A stretch of DNA of 33,132 nucleotides from Flavobacterium sp. (lineage in GTDB: Bacteria > Bacteroidota > Bacteroidia > Flavobacteriales > Flavobacteriaceae). Below the pieces are notes generated by a model. It was not told where the DNA came from. It was given only the letters and a program-made list of their open reading frames with translations, and ran no database searches. A program made the position numbers and the translations under genes. Positions 1 to 7,541 of the stretch are shown piece after piece; the stretch's first letter is position 1, and each line of letters begins with the position of its first letter. Location: positions 1-33,132 of the forward strand of contig JAHEHJ010000018.1 of assembly GCA_024644655.1 (NCBI GenBank), written 5' to 3'.

Positions 1-845
1 TTATTCGTACTGCCATCGGTCAACCAAATGGTTCCCCATTGTCCTGGCACATCCGAAAAATCAGGTTCCAAACGATCGCCTTCAAAAATAACTTCATTTT
101 CTAATGCAGTCGTTGATGAAGCTGCCCCATTTATTTTAAGACTTCCACCATTGCCAATAATTAATCCTGAATCTGCATGGAAATGAACACGCGCGCCTGG
201 ATGAATATTTAATGTTTTTCCATTGGGAACTGCTCCATAGCCATAGATGACATAGGGTTTGTCGTTGCCCCATTCATATTCATTGTGATTCAACGGGTCA
301 TTTTCGTCCAGATAAAATCCATATATATTTTGGTCCCCAATTGGTAATGTCTCAGTCGTGCCATCATCAAACTTTTTAGGATATAAAAAGTATGCATCTT
401 GAATAAGGGTCACCAATTCTACTTTTTGATAATCAGTCTCTGTACCAAAACGGATTTGATCGGTATACAAGAAATCAGTTGGATTAGCTTCTGCCATATC
501 AGCAGTCTCTTCTATAAAAATGAACATGCTGTCTTTGGCTAATAATTCAACATCATGAAAAATTCGGTTGTTGTCTCCTGTCATTCCATCAACAGTCATT
601 CTGTATTTGGAAGTAGCTCCTTTGGCTAATTGTATAGTTGGGATTTTGATGTCTTTTGAAGAATTATTGTAAACTTTTAAAGTATACGTACTTGAACCTA
701 CATGAGTAAAGACGGTGTCTAGATATACGGTGTCCTTTGAAAATCTCAAATCGCCAGTAGTACTTGTTTGGAAAACAAAGTCTTGGCGACAAGAACTTAA
801 TGATAATACAAGACCTATAAAAAGTAAAAAGATGTATTTGCGCAT
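1..845 (-). CDS. Lipoprotein with probable beta-helix region (partial)
   Basis: This gene is read on the minus strand from ATG at 845 and stays open to the left edge, so only the first 281 codons are present and the C-terminus is missing. The N-terminus is a lipoprotein signal: MRKY, a hydrophobic run, then a lipobox ending LSSC at about residue 19, so the protein is probably exported and lipid-anchored. Residues 20-190 are a beta-rich region with many Asp/Thr. From about residue 210 there are short beta-strand turns (HPGARVHFHADSG, IIGNGGSLKING) typical of right-handed parallel beta-helix proteins. I do not recognise a specific function. It is divergent from the menaquinone genes, with about 185 bp between the two starts. 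No clear promoter was identified. Confidence 0.8.
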   Translation of the reverse strand, partial: MRKYIFLLFIGLVLSLSSCRQDFVFQTSTTGDLRFSKDTVYLDTVFTHVGSSTYTLKVYNNSSKDIKIPTIQLAKGATSKYRMTVDGMTGDNNRIFHDVELLAKDSMFIFIEETADMAEANPTDFLYTDQIRFGTETDYQKVELVTLIQDAYFLYPKKFDDGTTETLPIGDQNIYGFYLDENDPLNHNEYEWGNDKPYVIYGYGAVPNGKTLNIHPGARVHFHADSGLIIGNGGSLKINGAASSTTALENEVIFEGDRLEPDFSDVPGQWGTIWLTDGSTN

Positions 846-1029
846 GATTGACATGAATTTTGGTAAATGTAGGTATTAATTTGAAAAATCGAAAACTTGA
901 ACTTTTGAAATGATACTTAGAAAGAAACGTAAAAAGGGGTGTTTTAGTATGAATTAACCCAAATACGGTATTTAAAATGTTGTAAGGAATGCCAAATATG
1001 TGGTATTTTTACAAAAAAAAATAAACGCC

Positions 1030-1452
1030 ATGTCATTTGATAAAGATAAAATGCTACAATTGTGTAACGATTGGAGTAAAAATACTTTGATGGAAACCCT
1101 CGAAATAGAATATATTGATGCAGGGGAGGGCTTTTTAACGGCTAAAATGCCTGTAAATCCCAGAGTTCACCAACCAATGGGACTATTGCATGGAGGGGCT
1201 TCTGTAGCGTTAGCTGAAAGTGTAGGTAGTGCTGCATCTATGATGTTTATCAATCCTGAAAAACAAGAAGCACGCGGTATTGAAATTTCAGCCAATCATT
1301 TACGCAGTAAAAGAGAAGGAATCGTTTATTGTACTGCTCGTATAGTCCACCAAGGACGGAGTTTGCATTTGTGGGAAATCAAAATCACTGATGAAAACGA
1401 TAAGATTATATCGCTTTGCAAATTGACTAATATGATTTTACCACGCCGATAA
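1030..1452 (+). CDS. menI: Hotdog thioesterase, probable DHNA-CoA hydrolase
   Basis: A 140-residue PaaI/YdiI-type hotdog thioesterase. The family signature HGGASVALAES is present with His54 and Glu63, the same positions as the catalytic pair in E. coli YdiI (MenI). The probable reaction is hydrolysis of 1,4-dihydroxy-2-naphthoyl-CoA in menaquinone synthesis, supported by the isochorismate synthase gene that follows directly (TAA then ATG with no gap). An in-frame ATG at 1000 would add ten residues (MVFLQKKINA) without homology. A TA-rich -10-like element (TATTTTTA, 1004-1011) also lies there, so ATG 1030 is preferred. General acyl-CoA thioesterase activity cannot be excluded from sequence alone. 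Confidence 0.85.
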   Translation: MSFDKDKMLQLCNDWSKNTLMETLEIEYIDAGEGFLTAKMPVNPRVHQPMGLLHGGASVALAESVGSAASMMFINPEKQEARGIEISANHLRSKREGIVYCTARIVHQGRSLHLWEIKITDENDKIISLCKLTNMILPRR

Positions 1453-2520
1453 ATGACTGATTTATTTGTAAAAGTGGCCACTCAACTAGAGCAAAATCTT
1501 CCCTTTGTTTTGTTCTGTAAACCGAACTCTGACAAATTAGTTGGATTGTTCCAAAAAAATGATCACCTCTATTTTACAGAACATTTTGAGGAGAAAGGAT
1601 TTGTTTTTGCTCCATTTGAAGCCGATACGATTCCCTTTATACCTTTAGAGTTTTCTACAGTAATGGTGGATACAATTTCCCAAAAAACCTATAAGGTGTC
1701 TCCAAATGATTTTGTTATTGAAGATTTAGTAGGAAATGATTTTTTTGAAGAATTGGTTGCAAAGGGGGTAGCTGAAATTAAAGCAGGACACTTTTCTAAA
1801 GTCGTTTTATCCCGAAAAGAATTGGTTTCAATCGAACGGTTTGATTTAGAGAAAGTACTAGAGCGGATGATTTATAATTATCCCTCGGCTTTTAAATATT
1901 GTTTTTATCATCCTAAAATTGGAATGTGGTTGGGTGCAACTCCAGAACAGTTTATACAAACTAAGGGTACAGCATTTAAAACTGTAGCTTTGGCGGGAAC
2001 TCAATTGGTAACCAAACCATTAGACGATATGATTTGGGGTGAAAAAGAACAAGTTGAACAGCAGCTGGTAACCGATTTTATAGTTGATAGTTTAACCGAT
2101 TTGGTAAAAGACATTAAGATAACCCAACCATTTACAATTCAAGCAGGAACTATAGCTCATATAAAATCAGAGGTTTCAGGAAATATAAAAAACCAAAAGG
2201 CACTGAAGAATATTATTCATACCCTTCATCCTACGCCAGCAGTTTGTGGATTGCCAAAACAACAAGCCATGCAGTTTATTCTTAAAAATGAAGGTTATGC
2301 ACGTGAATATTACTCGGGATTTTTAGGGGAGCTACATATTAATTTGGCAACCTTTAGAACTCAAGAAACTGATTTGTTTGTCAATTTGCGATGTATGAAA
2401 ATGAACTCAGAGACTGCCACTCTTTTTGTGGGATGTGGTATTACAAAAGATAGTGACCCCCATTTAGAGTTTAAAGAGACAGTCAATAAATCCATGACTA
2501 TGAAAAAGATTATTGGGTAA
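1453..2520 (+). CDS. menF: Isochorismate synthase (chorismate-binding family)
   Basis: A 355-residue member of the chorismate-utilising enzyme family, which converts chorismate to isochorismate as the first committed step of menaquinone synthesis. Family motifs appear in order: GATPEQF (~residue 158), VALAGTQ (~178), SEVSGNIK (~239), LHPTPAVCGLPKQQA (~258), REYYSGFLGEL (~280) and the C-terminal VGCGITKDSDPHLEFKET. The CGLP and GITKDSDP motifs are more like isochorismate synthases than anthranilate or aminodeoxychorismate synthases. It starts immediately after the menI stop codon, so the two are probably translationally coupled. The N-terminal domain is short, as is usual for Bacteroidota MenF. 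Confidence 0.9.
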   Translation: MTDLFVKVATQLEQNLPFVLFCKPNSDKLVGLFQKNDHLYFTEHFEEKGFVFAPFEADTIPFIPLEFSTVMVDTISQKTYKVSPNDFVIEDLVGNDFFEELVAKGVAEIKAGHFSKVVLSRKELVSIERFDLEKVLERMIYNYPSAFKYCFYHPKIGMWLGATPEQFIQTKGTAFKTVALAGTQLVTKPLDDMIWGEKEQVEQQLVTDFIVDSLTDLVKDIKITQPFTIQAGTIAHIKSEVSGNIKNQKALKNIIHTLHPTPAVCGLPKQQAMQFILKNEGYAREYYSGFLGELHINLATFRTQETDLFVNLRCMKMNSETATLFVGCGITKDSDPHLEFKETVNKSMTMKKIIG

Positions 2521-2556
2521 AATAAAGTACTTTTGAACAATTAGTAATAAAAAGAT

Positions 2557-3273
2557 ATGAAATTAGACATACTTGCCTTTGGTGCACATCCCGATGATGT
2601 GGAACTAGGCTGTAGTGGTACTATTGCAAAAGAAATTTCGTTAGGAAAGAAAGTAGGTATCATTGATTTAACAAGGGGAGAGTTAGGAACGCGTGGTTCT
2701 GTCGAAATTAGAAATAGCGAATCAGCATTAGCGGCTTCTATTTTAGGCATACATGTTCGAGAAAATTTAGACATGCGTGATGGTTTCTTTATTAATGATG
2801 AAGCGCATCAATTAGAAATCATCAAGAAAATACGTAAATACCGACCTGAAATTGTATTGTGTAACGCAATAGAAGATCGGCATATTGATCATGCCAAAGG
2901 CAGTAAATTGGTGTCGGATGCTTGCTTCTTATCTGGTTTGCGAAAAATCGAAACCGAATTAGATGGGGAAGTACAAGTGGCATGGCGCCCAAAAGTGGTA
3001 TATCATTACATACAATGGATAAATCTAGAGCCTGATTTTGTGGTAGATATTACCGATTTTATTGAAGTTAAAAAGCAATCGATTTTAGCATATAGCTCTC
3101 AGTTTTATGCCAAAGATTCCAAAGAACCGATTACTCCAATAGCTACTAAAAACTTTTTAGACAGTGTTTTATTCCGTTCTATGGATTTTGGACGAATCAT
3201 AGGAGTCGAACATGCAGAAGGATATACAGCTGAAAGGTATTTGGCTGTCAATAGCTTAAGTGATTTGATTTAA
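2557..3273 (+). CDS. bshB1: Bacillithiol biosynthesis deacetylase BshB1
   Basis: A 238-residue PIG-L/LmbE-family zinc deacetylase that removes acetate from GlcNAc-malate during bacillithiol synthesis. The metal site motif AHPDD is at residues 10-14 (His11, Asp13, Asp14), and the second histidine lies in RHIDH (residues 108-112). The TRGELGTRGS stretch and the length match BshB1 of Bacteroidota and Bacillota. It lies 36 bp after menF. The gap holds a -7-like TACTTTTG (2528-2535) with no matching -33 element, so it may be cotranscribed with menF or have a weak promoter of its own. Other bsh genes are not in the window. Confidence 0.9.
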   Translation: MKLDILAFGAHPDDVELGCSGTIAKEISLGKKVGIIDLTRGELGTRGSVEIRNSESALAASILGIHVRENLDMRDGFFINDEAHQLEIIKKIRKYRPEIVLCNAIEDRHIDHAKGSKLVSDACFLSGLRKIETELDGEVQVAWRPKVVYHYIQWINLEPDFVVDITDFIEVKKQSILAYSSQFYAKDSKEPITPIATKNFLDSVLFRSMDFGRIIGVEHAEGYTAERYLAVNSLSDLI

Positions 3274-3289
3274 AAAAAAATAAAAAATC

Positions 3290-3320
3290 TTTGCAAAAGA
3301 TAACTTAAGCACTATATTTG
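3290..3320 (+). promoter_or_regulatory. Bacteroidota sigma-A promoter for tRNA-His
   Basis: TTTG (3290-3293), a 19-nt spacer and TATATTTG (3313-3320) match the Bacteroidota housekeeping consensus TTTG-N19-TAnnTTTG exactly. The expected start is near 3327, giving a leader of about 65 nt before the tRNA. Confidence 0.85.
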
Positions 3321-3393
3321 CACTCGCAAAAGAAATGTGATTCGAATGTAGCAATACATGACCAAATATGTTTCTTAGCCAAAAAAACAAATG

Positions 3394-3467
<74 letters not shown>

Positions 3468-3476
3468 CAGAAATCA

Positions 3477-3504
3477 AAAGCCTCCAGTAATGGAGGCTTT
3501 TTTT
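3477..3504. terminator. Bidirectional terminator between tRNA-His and M28 gene
   Basis: A perfect 10-bp stem AAAGCCTCCA / TGGAGGCTTT (3477-3486 with 3491-3500) and a 4-nt loop are followed by Ts on the plus strand. The minus strand also ends in a T run, so it can serve both the tRNA and the convergent peptidase gene. Confidence 0.85.
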
Positions 3505-3521
3505 GTTTCCCTAAGGGATGC

Positions 3522-4541
3522 TCATTCATCCTTTTTATCCACTACCAGTTTTTCAGCTCTATTGGCTATTTCCCATACTATAGCAAAACCATACTGCGTT
3601 CTTTTGGTTAATGCATCAAATTCGATTTTAGAAACTTCATCTGTGGCCTTATGATAATCTTCATGGGTTCCATTAAAAAGGAAAACAGATGGTATTCCAT
3701 TCTTAGCGAAATTGTAATGGTCTGAACGATAATAAAACCGATTGGAGTCTTTTTTGTCGTTGTATTTGTAATCTAAGTTAAGTTGAATATACTGTTGGTT
3801 AACCTGCTCACAAATGGTATACAAATCCGTTGACAAATAGTCAGAACCAATAACATACACATAGTTATTAGAATCAGGATGGAAATTATCTCGCCTTCCA
3901 ATCATGTCTATGTTTACATCAGCAACCGTATTTGTTAATGGAAATAGGGGGTTTTCTGAATAATAACGAGAACCATGTAATCCATGTTCTTCCCCTGTCA
4001 TATGCAATATGAGTACCGATCGCTTTGGACCATTGCCTTCATTTTTGGCTTTTTGAAAGGCAGCCGCAATTTCCATTATAGCAACAGTTCCTGAGCCATC
4101 ATCATCAGCACCATTATATACTTCACCATTCTTTATCCCAACATGATCATAATGTGCCGATACGACAACTACTTCGTCTGGTTTTTCAGTGCCTTCAATG
4201 TAAGCCCAAATGTTTTCGGAATCGTTTAATTTTTCATTGTATTTCGCATTTAAATACGCCGCAGGAATAGGTTGGTAATAATTATTAGCTCCTTTGGGAT
4301 AAGTTATACCATTTCTTTTATAGAAATCAATAATATAGCGTCCTGCTTTTTTTTGACCTTCGCTGCCTGTGTCCCTGCCCTCCATAGAATCGGCTGCTAT
4401 ACTAGTTAGGTTGTTTTGCAAACGTTCCTTTTGTATAGAATTAATATAATTGGTTTCGTCTGCTTTTTGATATACTTGCTTTCCAGCCGTACAATTCAAG
4501 AACAATAAAGGGAGGACAAGTAAATAATATTTTTTAAACAT
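3522..4541 (-). CDS. M28 family metallopeptidase, lipoprotein
   Basis: Read from ATG at 4541, this gives 339 residues beginning MFKKYYLLVLPLLFLNC, a lipoprotein signal with lipobox LFLNC (Cys17). A longer reading to 4616 would lack a signal and overlap the upstream gene. The M28 di-zinc site is visible: SAHYD (His130, Asp132), NGADDDGSG (Asp146), TGEE (Glu184/185), NIDMIG (Asp212) and HEDYH (His297). It probably acts as an aminopeptidase on peptides outside the inner membrane; substrate unknown. Its start follows the DUF3667 stop by one base, so the two are probably coupled in one operon. Confidence 0.9.
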   Translation of the reverse strand: MFKKYYLLVLPLLFLNCTAGKQVYQKADETNYINSIQKERLQNNLTSIAADSMEGRDTGSEGQKKAGRYIIDFYKRNGITYPKGANNYYQPIPAAYLNAKYNEKLNDSENIWAYIEGTEKPDEVVVVSAHYDHVGIKNGEVYNGADDDGSGTVAIMEIAAAFQKAKNEGNGPKRSVLILHMTGEEHGLHGSRYYSENPLFPLTNTVADVNIDMIGRRDNFHPDSNNYVYVIGSDYLSTDLYTICEQVNQQYIQLNLDYKYNDKKDSNRFYYRSDHYNFAKNGIPSVFLFNGTHEDYHKATDEVSKIEFDALTKRTQYGFAIVWEIANRAEKLVVDKKDE

Positions 4542-4542
4542 A

Positions 4543-5508
4543 TTAATGGATATTGATAAGAGTGTATAAGAAAAACAAACCCAGTATGAGTACCATAAAG
4601 AACATATTGATAACAAATAAGAATAGACTTTTGATTAAAGAAACTACTCTTGTTTCTCCATAAAAACGATGATGGGCTGGAAAGAAATAATAAAACATCC
4701 ACATGTAGCCCACAGCTTCTACAATGGAAATTAAACTAGACCCAATAAAGGAACTCCCCAGAAGCGATAGCAACTTGGTTGCAAGAAATACTAGTAAGTA
4801 AATTAATAGTAGAAAGGAAAAATAGTGCAAAGTAAATATGCCATGGTCAAAGTAATACCATCTCTTTTTTCCGTGAAAAAGCCACAAGAAAAAAGCAAAC
4901 AAAGGCATGTATATGAGTAATACTTTGGGGAAATTATGACTAGCAGATTCGGTTAGTTTATGTACAACTTCTGATTTGGTATTGTGATCATTTACATATT
5001 GTATTTTTCGAGTAACCCAATATCCTAATGGGTCTAATTGGTCTTTTGGAGCTCCAAATTTTTGAATAGAGTCAATTTCTCTCACCGAATGGTATCCCAT
5101 ATTAATGAAGTTTTCATGTTCAGCTTCACCCTTTTTTGAGAGACTTGTTACTGCCGATTTGGATTCTTTATGCGGTGTACTGTGCTCTTCCTGTTTGGGA
5201 AATAAAGCAACGATTAAAAAGGTTACAAAGCTGATAAAAATGTACAGACGAACAGGAGCCAAATAGGAAAGTCGCTTCCCAGATAGATATTCTTTAGAAA
5301 GAGAAGATGGCTTGAACAATAAGTTTTTTATTGTTTTCCAAAATGCATTCTCATAATGGGTTAAGTCTTCAAAAAAATGAATGAATAAATGGTGAAAGGT
5401 TTTTCGAGTATCGGTGTTTTCTTGACCACAATTGGGGCAAAACCGCTCAGCAACAACATGCCTGCAGTTGAGGCAAGTCTTATCTTTTCGTAACGAACTT
5501 TTAGACAT
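4543..5508 (-). CDS. DUF3667 zinc-ribbon membrane protein
   Basis: A 321-residue protein with an N-terminal zinc ribbon (CLNCRHVVAERFCPNCGQ, two CxxC pairs) followed by the DUF3667 signature region (TFHHLFIHFFEDLTHYENAF, then LSYLAPVRLYIFISFVTFLI). Four or five hydrophobic segments follow from about residue 90 to the C-terminus. It is probably an inner-membrane protein with a cytoplasmic metal-binding head; its function is unknown. It is the first gene of a two-gene minus-strand unit with the M28 peptidase and is divergent from the DUF1801 gene across 73 bp. Confidence 0.85.
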   Translation of the reverse strand: MSKSSLRKDKTCLNCRHVVAERFCPNCGQENTDTRKTFHHLFIHFFEDLTHYENAFWKTIKNLLFKPSSLSKEYLSGKRLSYLAPVRLYIFISFVTFLIVALFPKQEEHSTPHKESKSAVTSLSKKGEAEHENFINMGYHSVREIDSIQKFGAPKDQLDPLGYWVTRKIQYVNDHNTKSEVVHKLTESASHNFPKVLLIYMPLFAFFLWLFHGKKRWYYFDHGIFTLHYFSFLLLIYLLVFLATKLLSLLGSSFIGSSLISIVEAVGYMWMFYYFFPAHHRFYGETRVVSLIKSLFLFVINMFFMVLILGLFFLYTLINIH

Positions 5509-5553
5509 AGTGGTATTATAAAAATCAACAGGTAAATCTATTAAATTAATTTC

Positions 5554-5561
5554 TATTTTTG
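5554..5561 (+). promoter_or_regulatory. Candidate -7 box for the DUF1801 operon
   Basis: TATTTTTG matches TAnnTTTG 20 bp before the DUF1801 start. No convincing TTTG lies at the expected -33 position, so this is weak. Confidence 0.4.
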
Positions 5562-5581
5562 GTGAACAAAATAGTGATTAC

Positions 5582-6040
5582 ATGCAATCAACAGCTCAAA
5601 CCCCACAAGAATATATAGTGTCCTTACCCTCAGACCGAAAAGAAGTGATTACTAAATTGAGGAAAGTCGTTCAAACCAATTTGCCAAAGGGTTTTCAAGA
5701 AGGAATGGGATATGGTATGTTGTGTTATTCAGTACCTCATGTACTATATCCAAAAGGGTATCATTGCGACCCAAAACAACCGCTTCCTTTTTTGAGTATC
5801 GCCTCACAAAAGAATTTTATTGCAATTTATCATATGGGCATATACGCGAATCCAGCTTTGTTGGATTGGTTTGTCTCAGAATATCCAAAACATTGTAAAA
5901 CAAAATTGGATATGGGTAAAAGTTGTATTCGTTTTAAAAAGATGGATGATATCCCCTATGAATTACTTAGTGAACTACTATCCAAAGTATCGGTTCAAGA
6001 ATGGATTACGACTTACGAAACAGCATTTAATAAAGGATAA
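5582..6040 (+). CDS. DUF1801 (YdhG-like) protein
   Basis: A 152-residue soluble protein of the DUF1801/YdhG family, with the characteristic start (TPQEYIVSLPSDRKEVITKLR), a GMCY-like central motif (GYGMLCYSVP) and the FIAIYHMGIY segment. The fold resembles frataxin-like/YdhG proteins; the biochemical role of the family is not established. The start ATG at 5582 lies 20 bp after a -7-like box. It is followed by a GNAT gene after one base, which implies cotranscription. Confidence 0.85.
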   Translation: MQSTAQTPQEYIVSLPSDRKEVITKLRKVVQTNLPKGFQEGMGYGMLCYSVPHVLYPKGYHCDPKQPLPFLSIASQKNFIAIYHMGIYANPALLDWFVSEYPKHCKTKLDMGKSCIRFKKMDDIPYELLSELLSKVSVQEWITTYETAFNKG

Positions 6041-6041
6041 T

Positions 6042-6557
6042 ATGATTATAATTGAACCATATACTGATTCTGGTTTCCAAGAGATACAATACATAGCTTC
6101 CGAAGTGTGGCCCATAGCTTATGGTGCTATATTAAGTCGGGCCCAATTGGATTATATGATGGATATGATGTATAGTAGCACGGCTTTATACCGTCAAGTA
6201 CACGAACTAAAACATCATTTTATTGTGGCCAAAATCAAAGAAGAAGTAATCGGTTTTGCTTCTTATGAAGTACAGTATGAAGGTGGTTCAGCCACTAAAA
6301 TCCACAAACTTTACATTCTTACTAATCAACAAGGAAATGGAATTGGTAAATTACTAGTTGATTATATCGCTCAAGAATCAGTTAAGATGGGACAATTGTC
6401 TTTAATTTTAAATGTAAACCGAAATAATACAGCACTGGGTTTCTATGAGAAATTAGGATTTCAAATACAATGTACTGTAGATATTGCCATTGGAAATGGC
6501 TATTTGATGGAAGATTATGTAATGACTAAAAAACTATACTATGGCGCTCTTTACTAA
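6042..6557 (+). CDS. GNAT family N-acetyltransferase
   Basis: A 171-residue acetyltransferase. The acetyl-CoA pyrophosphate loop is visible as QGNGIGKLL (residues ~104-112), preceded by the beta-strand LYIL. The C-terminal NRNNTALGFYEKLGF is the conserved alpha4/beta6 region. ATG 6042 is chosen because the in-frame upstream reading to 5820 lies inside the DUF1801 gene in another frame. The acceptor substrate cannot be predicted. Its last 17 bp overlap the next gene. Confidence 0.87.
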   Translation: MIIIEPYTDSGFQEIQYIASEVWPIAYGAILSRAQLDYMMDMMYSSTALYRQVHELKHHFIVAKIKEEVIGFASYEVQYEGGSATKIHKLYILTNQQGNGIGKLLVDYIAQESVKMGQLSLILNVNRNNTALGFYEKLGFQIQCTVDIAIGNGYLMEDYVMTKKLYYGALY

Positions 6558-7497
6558 ATTAAATAGCAAAGCTAAATCGGATGCGGCTTCTGGATTTGGA
6601 ACAAATCCATCCAGTTATGGTGGGCGTTTTATAACCAAAAATGGCAATGCCAACGTTAAGAAATCGGGTATAGGGCTTTTTGAAGGGATTAGTTGGTACC
6701 ATACCATGTTGAATATTCCGCGTTGGAAATTCATGGTTATTATCTTCATATTCTATTTCTTAGTCAATTTTGTTTTTGCAAGCCTCTATTTTGGAATTGG
6801 AGTCAATCATTTAAATGGAGTAACAGCCACAACAGCCTTAGAACAATTCGGACAAGCTTTCTTTTTTAGCATTCAAACGTTTACAACTGTAGGGTATGGA
6901 CATATTAGTCCGAGTGGATTTTTAACCAGCCTAACTGCCGCGATCGAAGCCTTATTTGGATTGTTGAGCTTTGCTATTGCAACTGGGCTTTTTTATGGTC
7001 GCTTTAGCAAACCAAAAGCATTCATCCGTTTTTCATCGCAAGCCGTAATTGCACCTTATAAAGACGGTACAGCTTTGATGTTTCGGTTGACACCTTTTAA
7101 GAACGCTAATCTTACCGATGCTGAAGCTAAAGTCTCACTTGGTATGATACTGGAAGAAGAGGGTAAAAAAGTGAATAAATTTTATACGCTTGACTTAGAA
7201 ATGAATAAGGTCAATTCATTAACCTTAAGTTGGACAGTAGTCCACCCAATAACAGAATACAGTCCGCTATATAATTTTAAAGCTGAGGATTTTGAAGCTA
7301 TTGAAGGTGAACTAATGGTATATGTAAAGGTATTTGATGACATGTTTAGTACTACTGTGGCCAAACGTACTTCCTATTCCTTTGATGAAATAGTCTACGG
7401 AGCTAAGTTTATTACCATGTTTTCTAGAAGTACTGATGAGAATAAAACCGTACTTCATATCGATAAATTAGACCTAATCGAAAAAGTAGCATTATAA
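6541..7497 (+). CDS. KirBac-type inward-rectifier potassium channel
   Basis: A 318-residue prokaryotic inward rectifier. Order: a cytoplasmic N-terminus with an amphipathic slide helix (~46-60), TM1 (~64-88), a pore helix with selectivity filter TVGYG (116-120), TM2 (~128-152), and a cytosolic immunoglobulin-like domain (~160-318). The family's usual length is about 300-330. It probably conducts K+ across the inner membrane. The start codon lies inside the end of the GNAT gene, and a strong terminator follows the stop codon directly, so it closes the DUF1801-GNAT-KirBac unit. Confidence 0.92.
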   Translation: MALFTKLNSKAKSDAASGFGTNPSSYGGRFITKNGNANVKKSGIGLFEGISWYHTMLNIPRWKFMVIIFIFYFLVNFVFASLYFGIGVNHLNGVTATTALEQFGQAFFFSIQTFTTVGYGHISPSGFLTSLTAAIEALFGLLSFAIATGLFYGRFSKPKAFIRFSSQAVIAPYKDGTALMFRLTPFKNANLTDAEAKVSLGMILEEEGKKVNKFYTLDLEMNKVNSLTLSWTVVHPITEYSPLYNFKAEDFEAIEGELMVYVKVFDDMFSTTVAKRTSYSFDEIVYGAKFITMFSRSTDENKTVLHIDKLDLIEKVAL

Positions 7498-7525
7498 AAA
7501 AAGTCCTCAATTGAGGACTTTTTTT
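7496..7525. terminator. Bidirectional terminator, perfect palindrome
   Basis: A 30-bp perfect palindrome centred on AATT at 7510/7511 with core AAGTCCTCAATTGAGGACTT, flanked by A5 and T5 runs. It lies between two convergent genes and can end transcription from both sides. Confidence 0.85.
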
Positions 7526-7541
7526 ATAATAAGAATGGTTG

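Noticed and set aside
2541-2774. Minus-strand ORF of 77 codons inside bshB1
   Set aside because: It is a shadow of the bshB1 reading frame and contains no recognisable domain.
7496-7525. Shared AGTCCTCAATT between this terminator and repeat unit 10 at 19477
   Set aside because: A single 11-bp match in AT-rich DNA; here the sequence is half of a terminator palindrome, so common origin is not supported.
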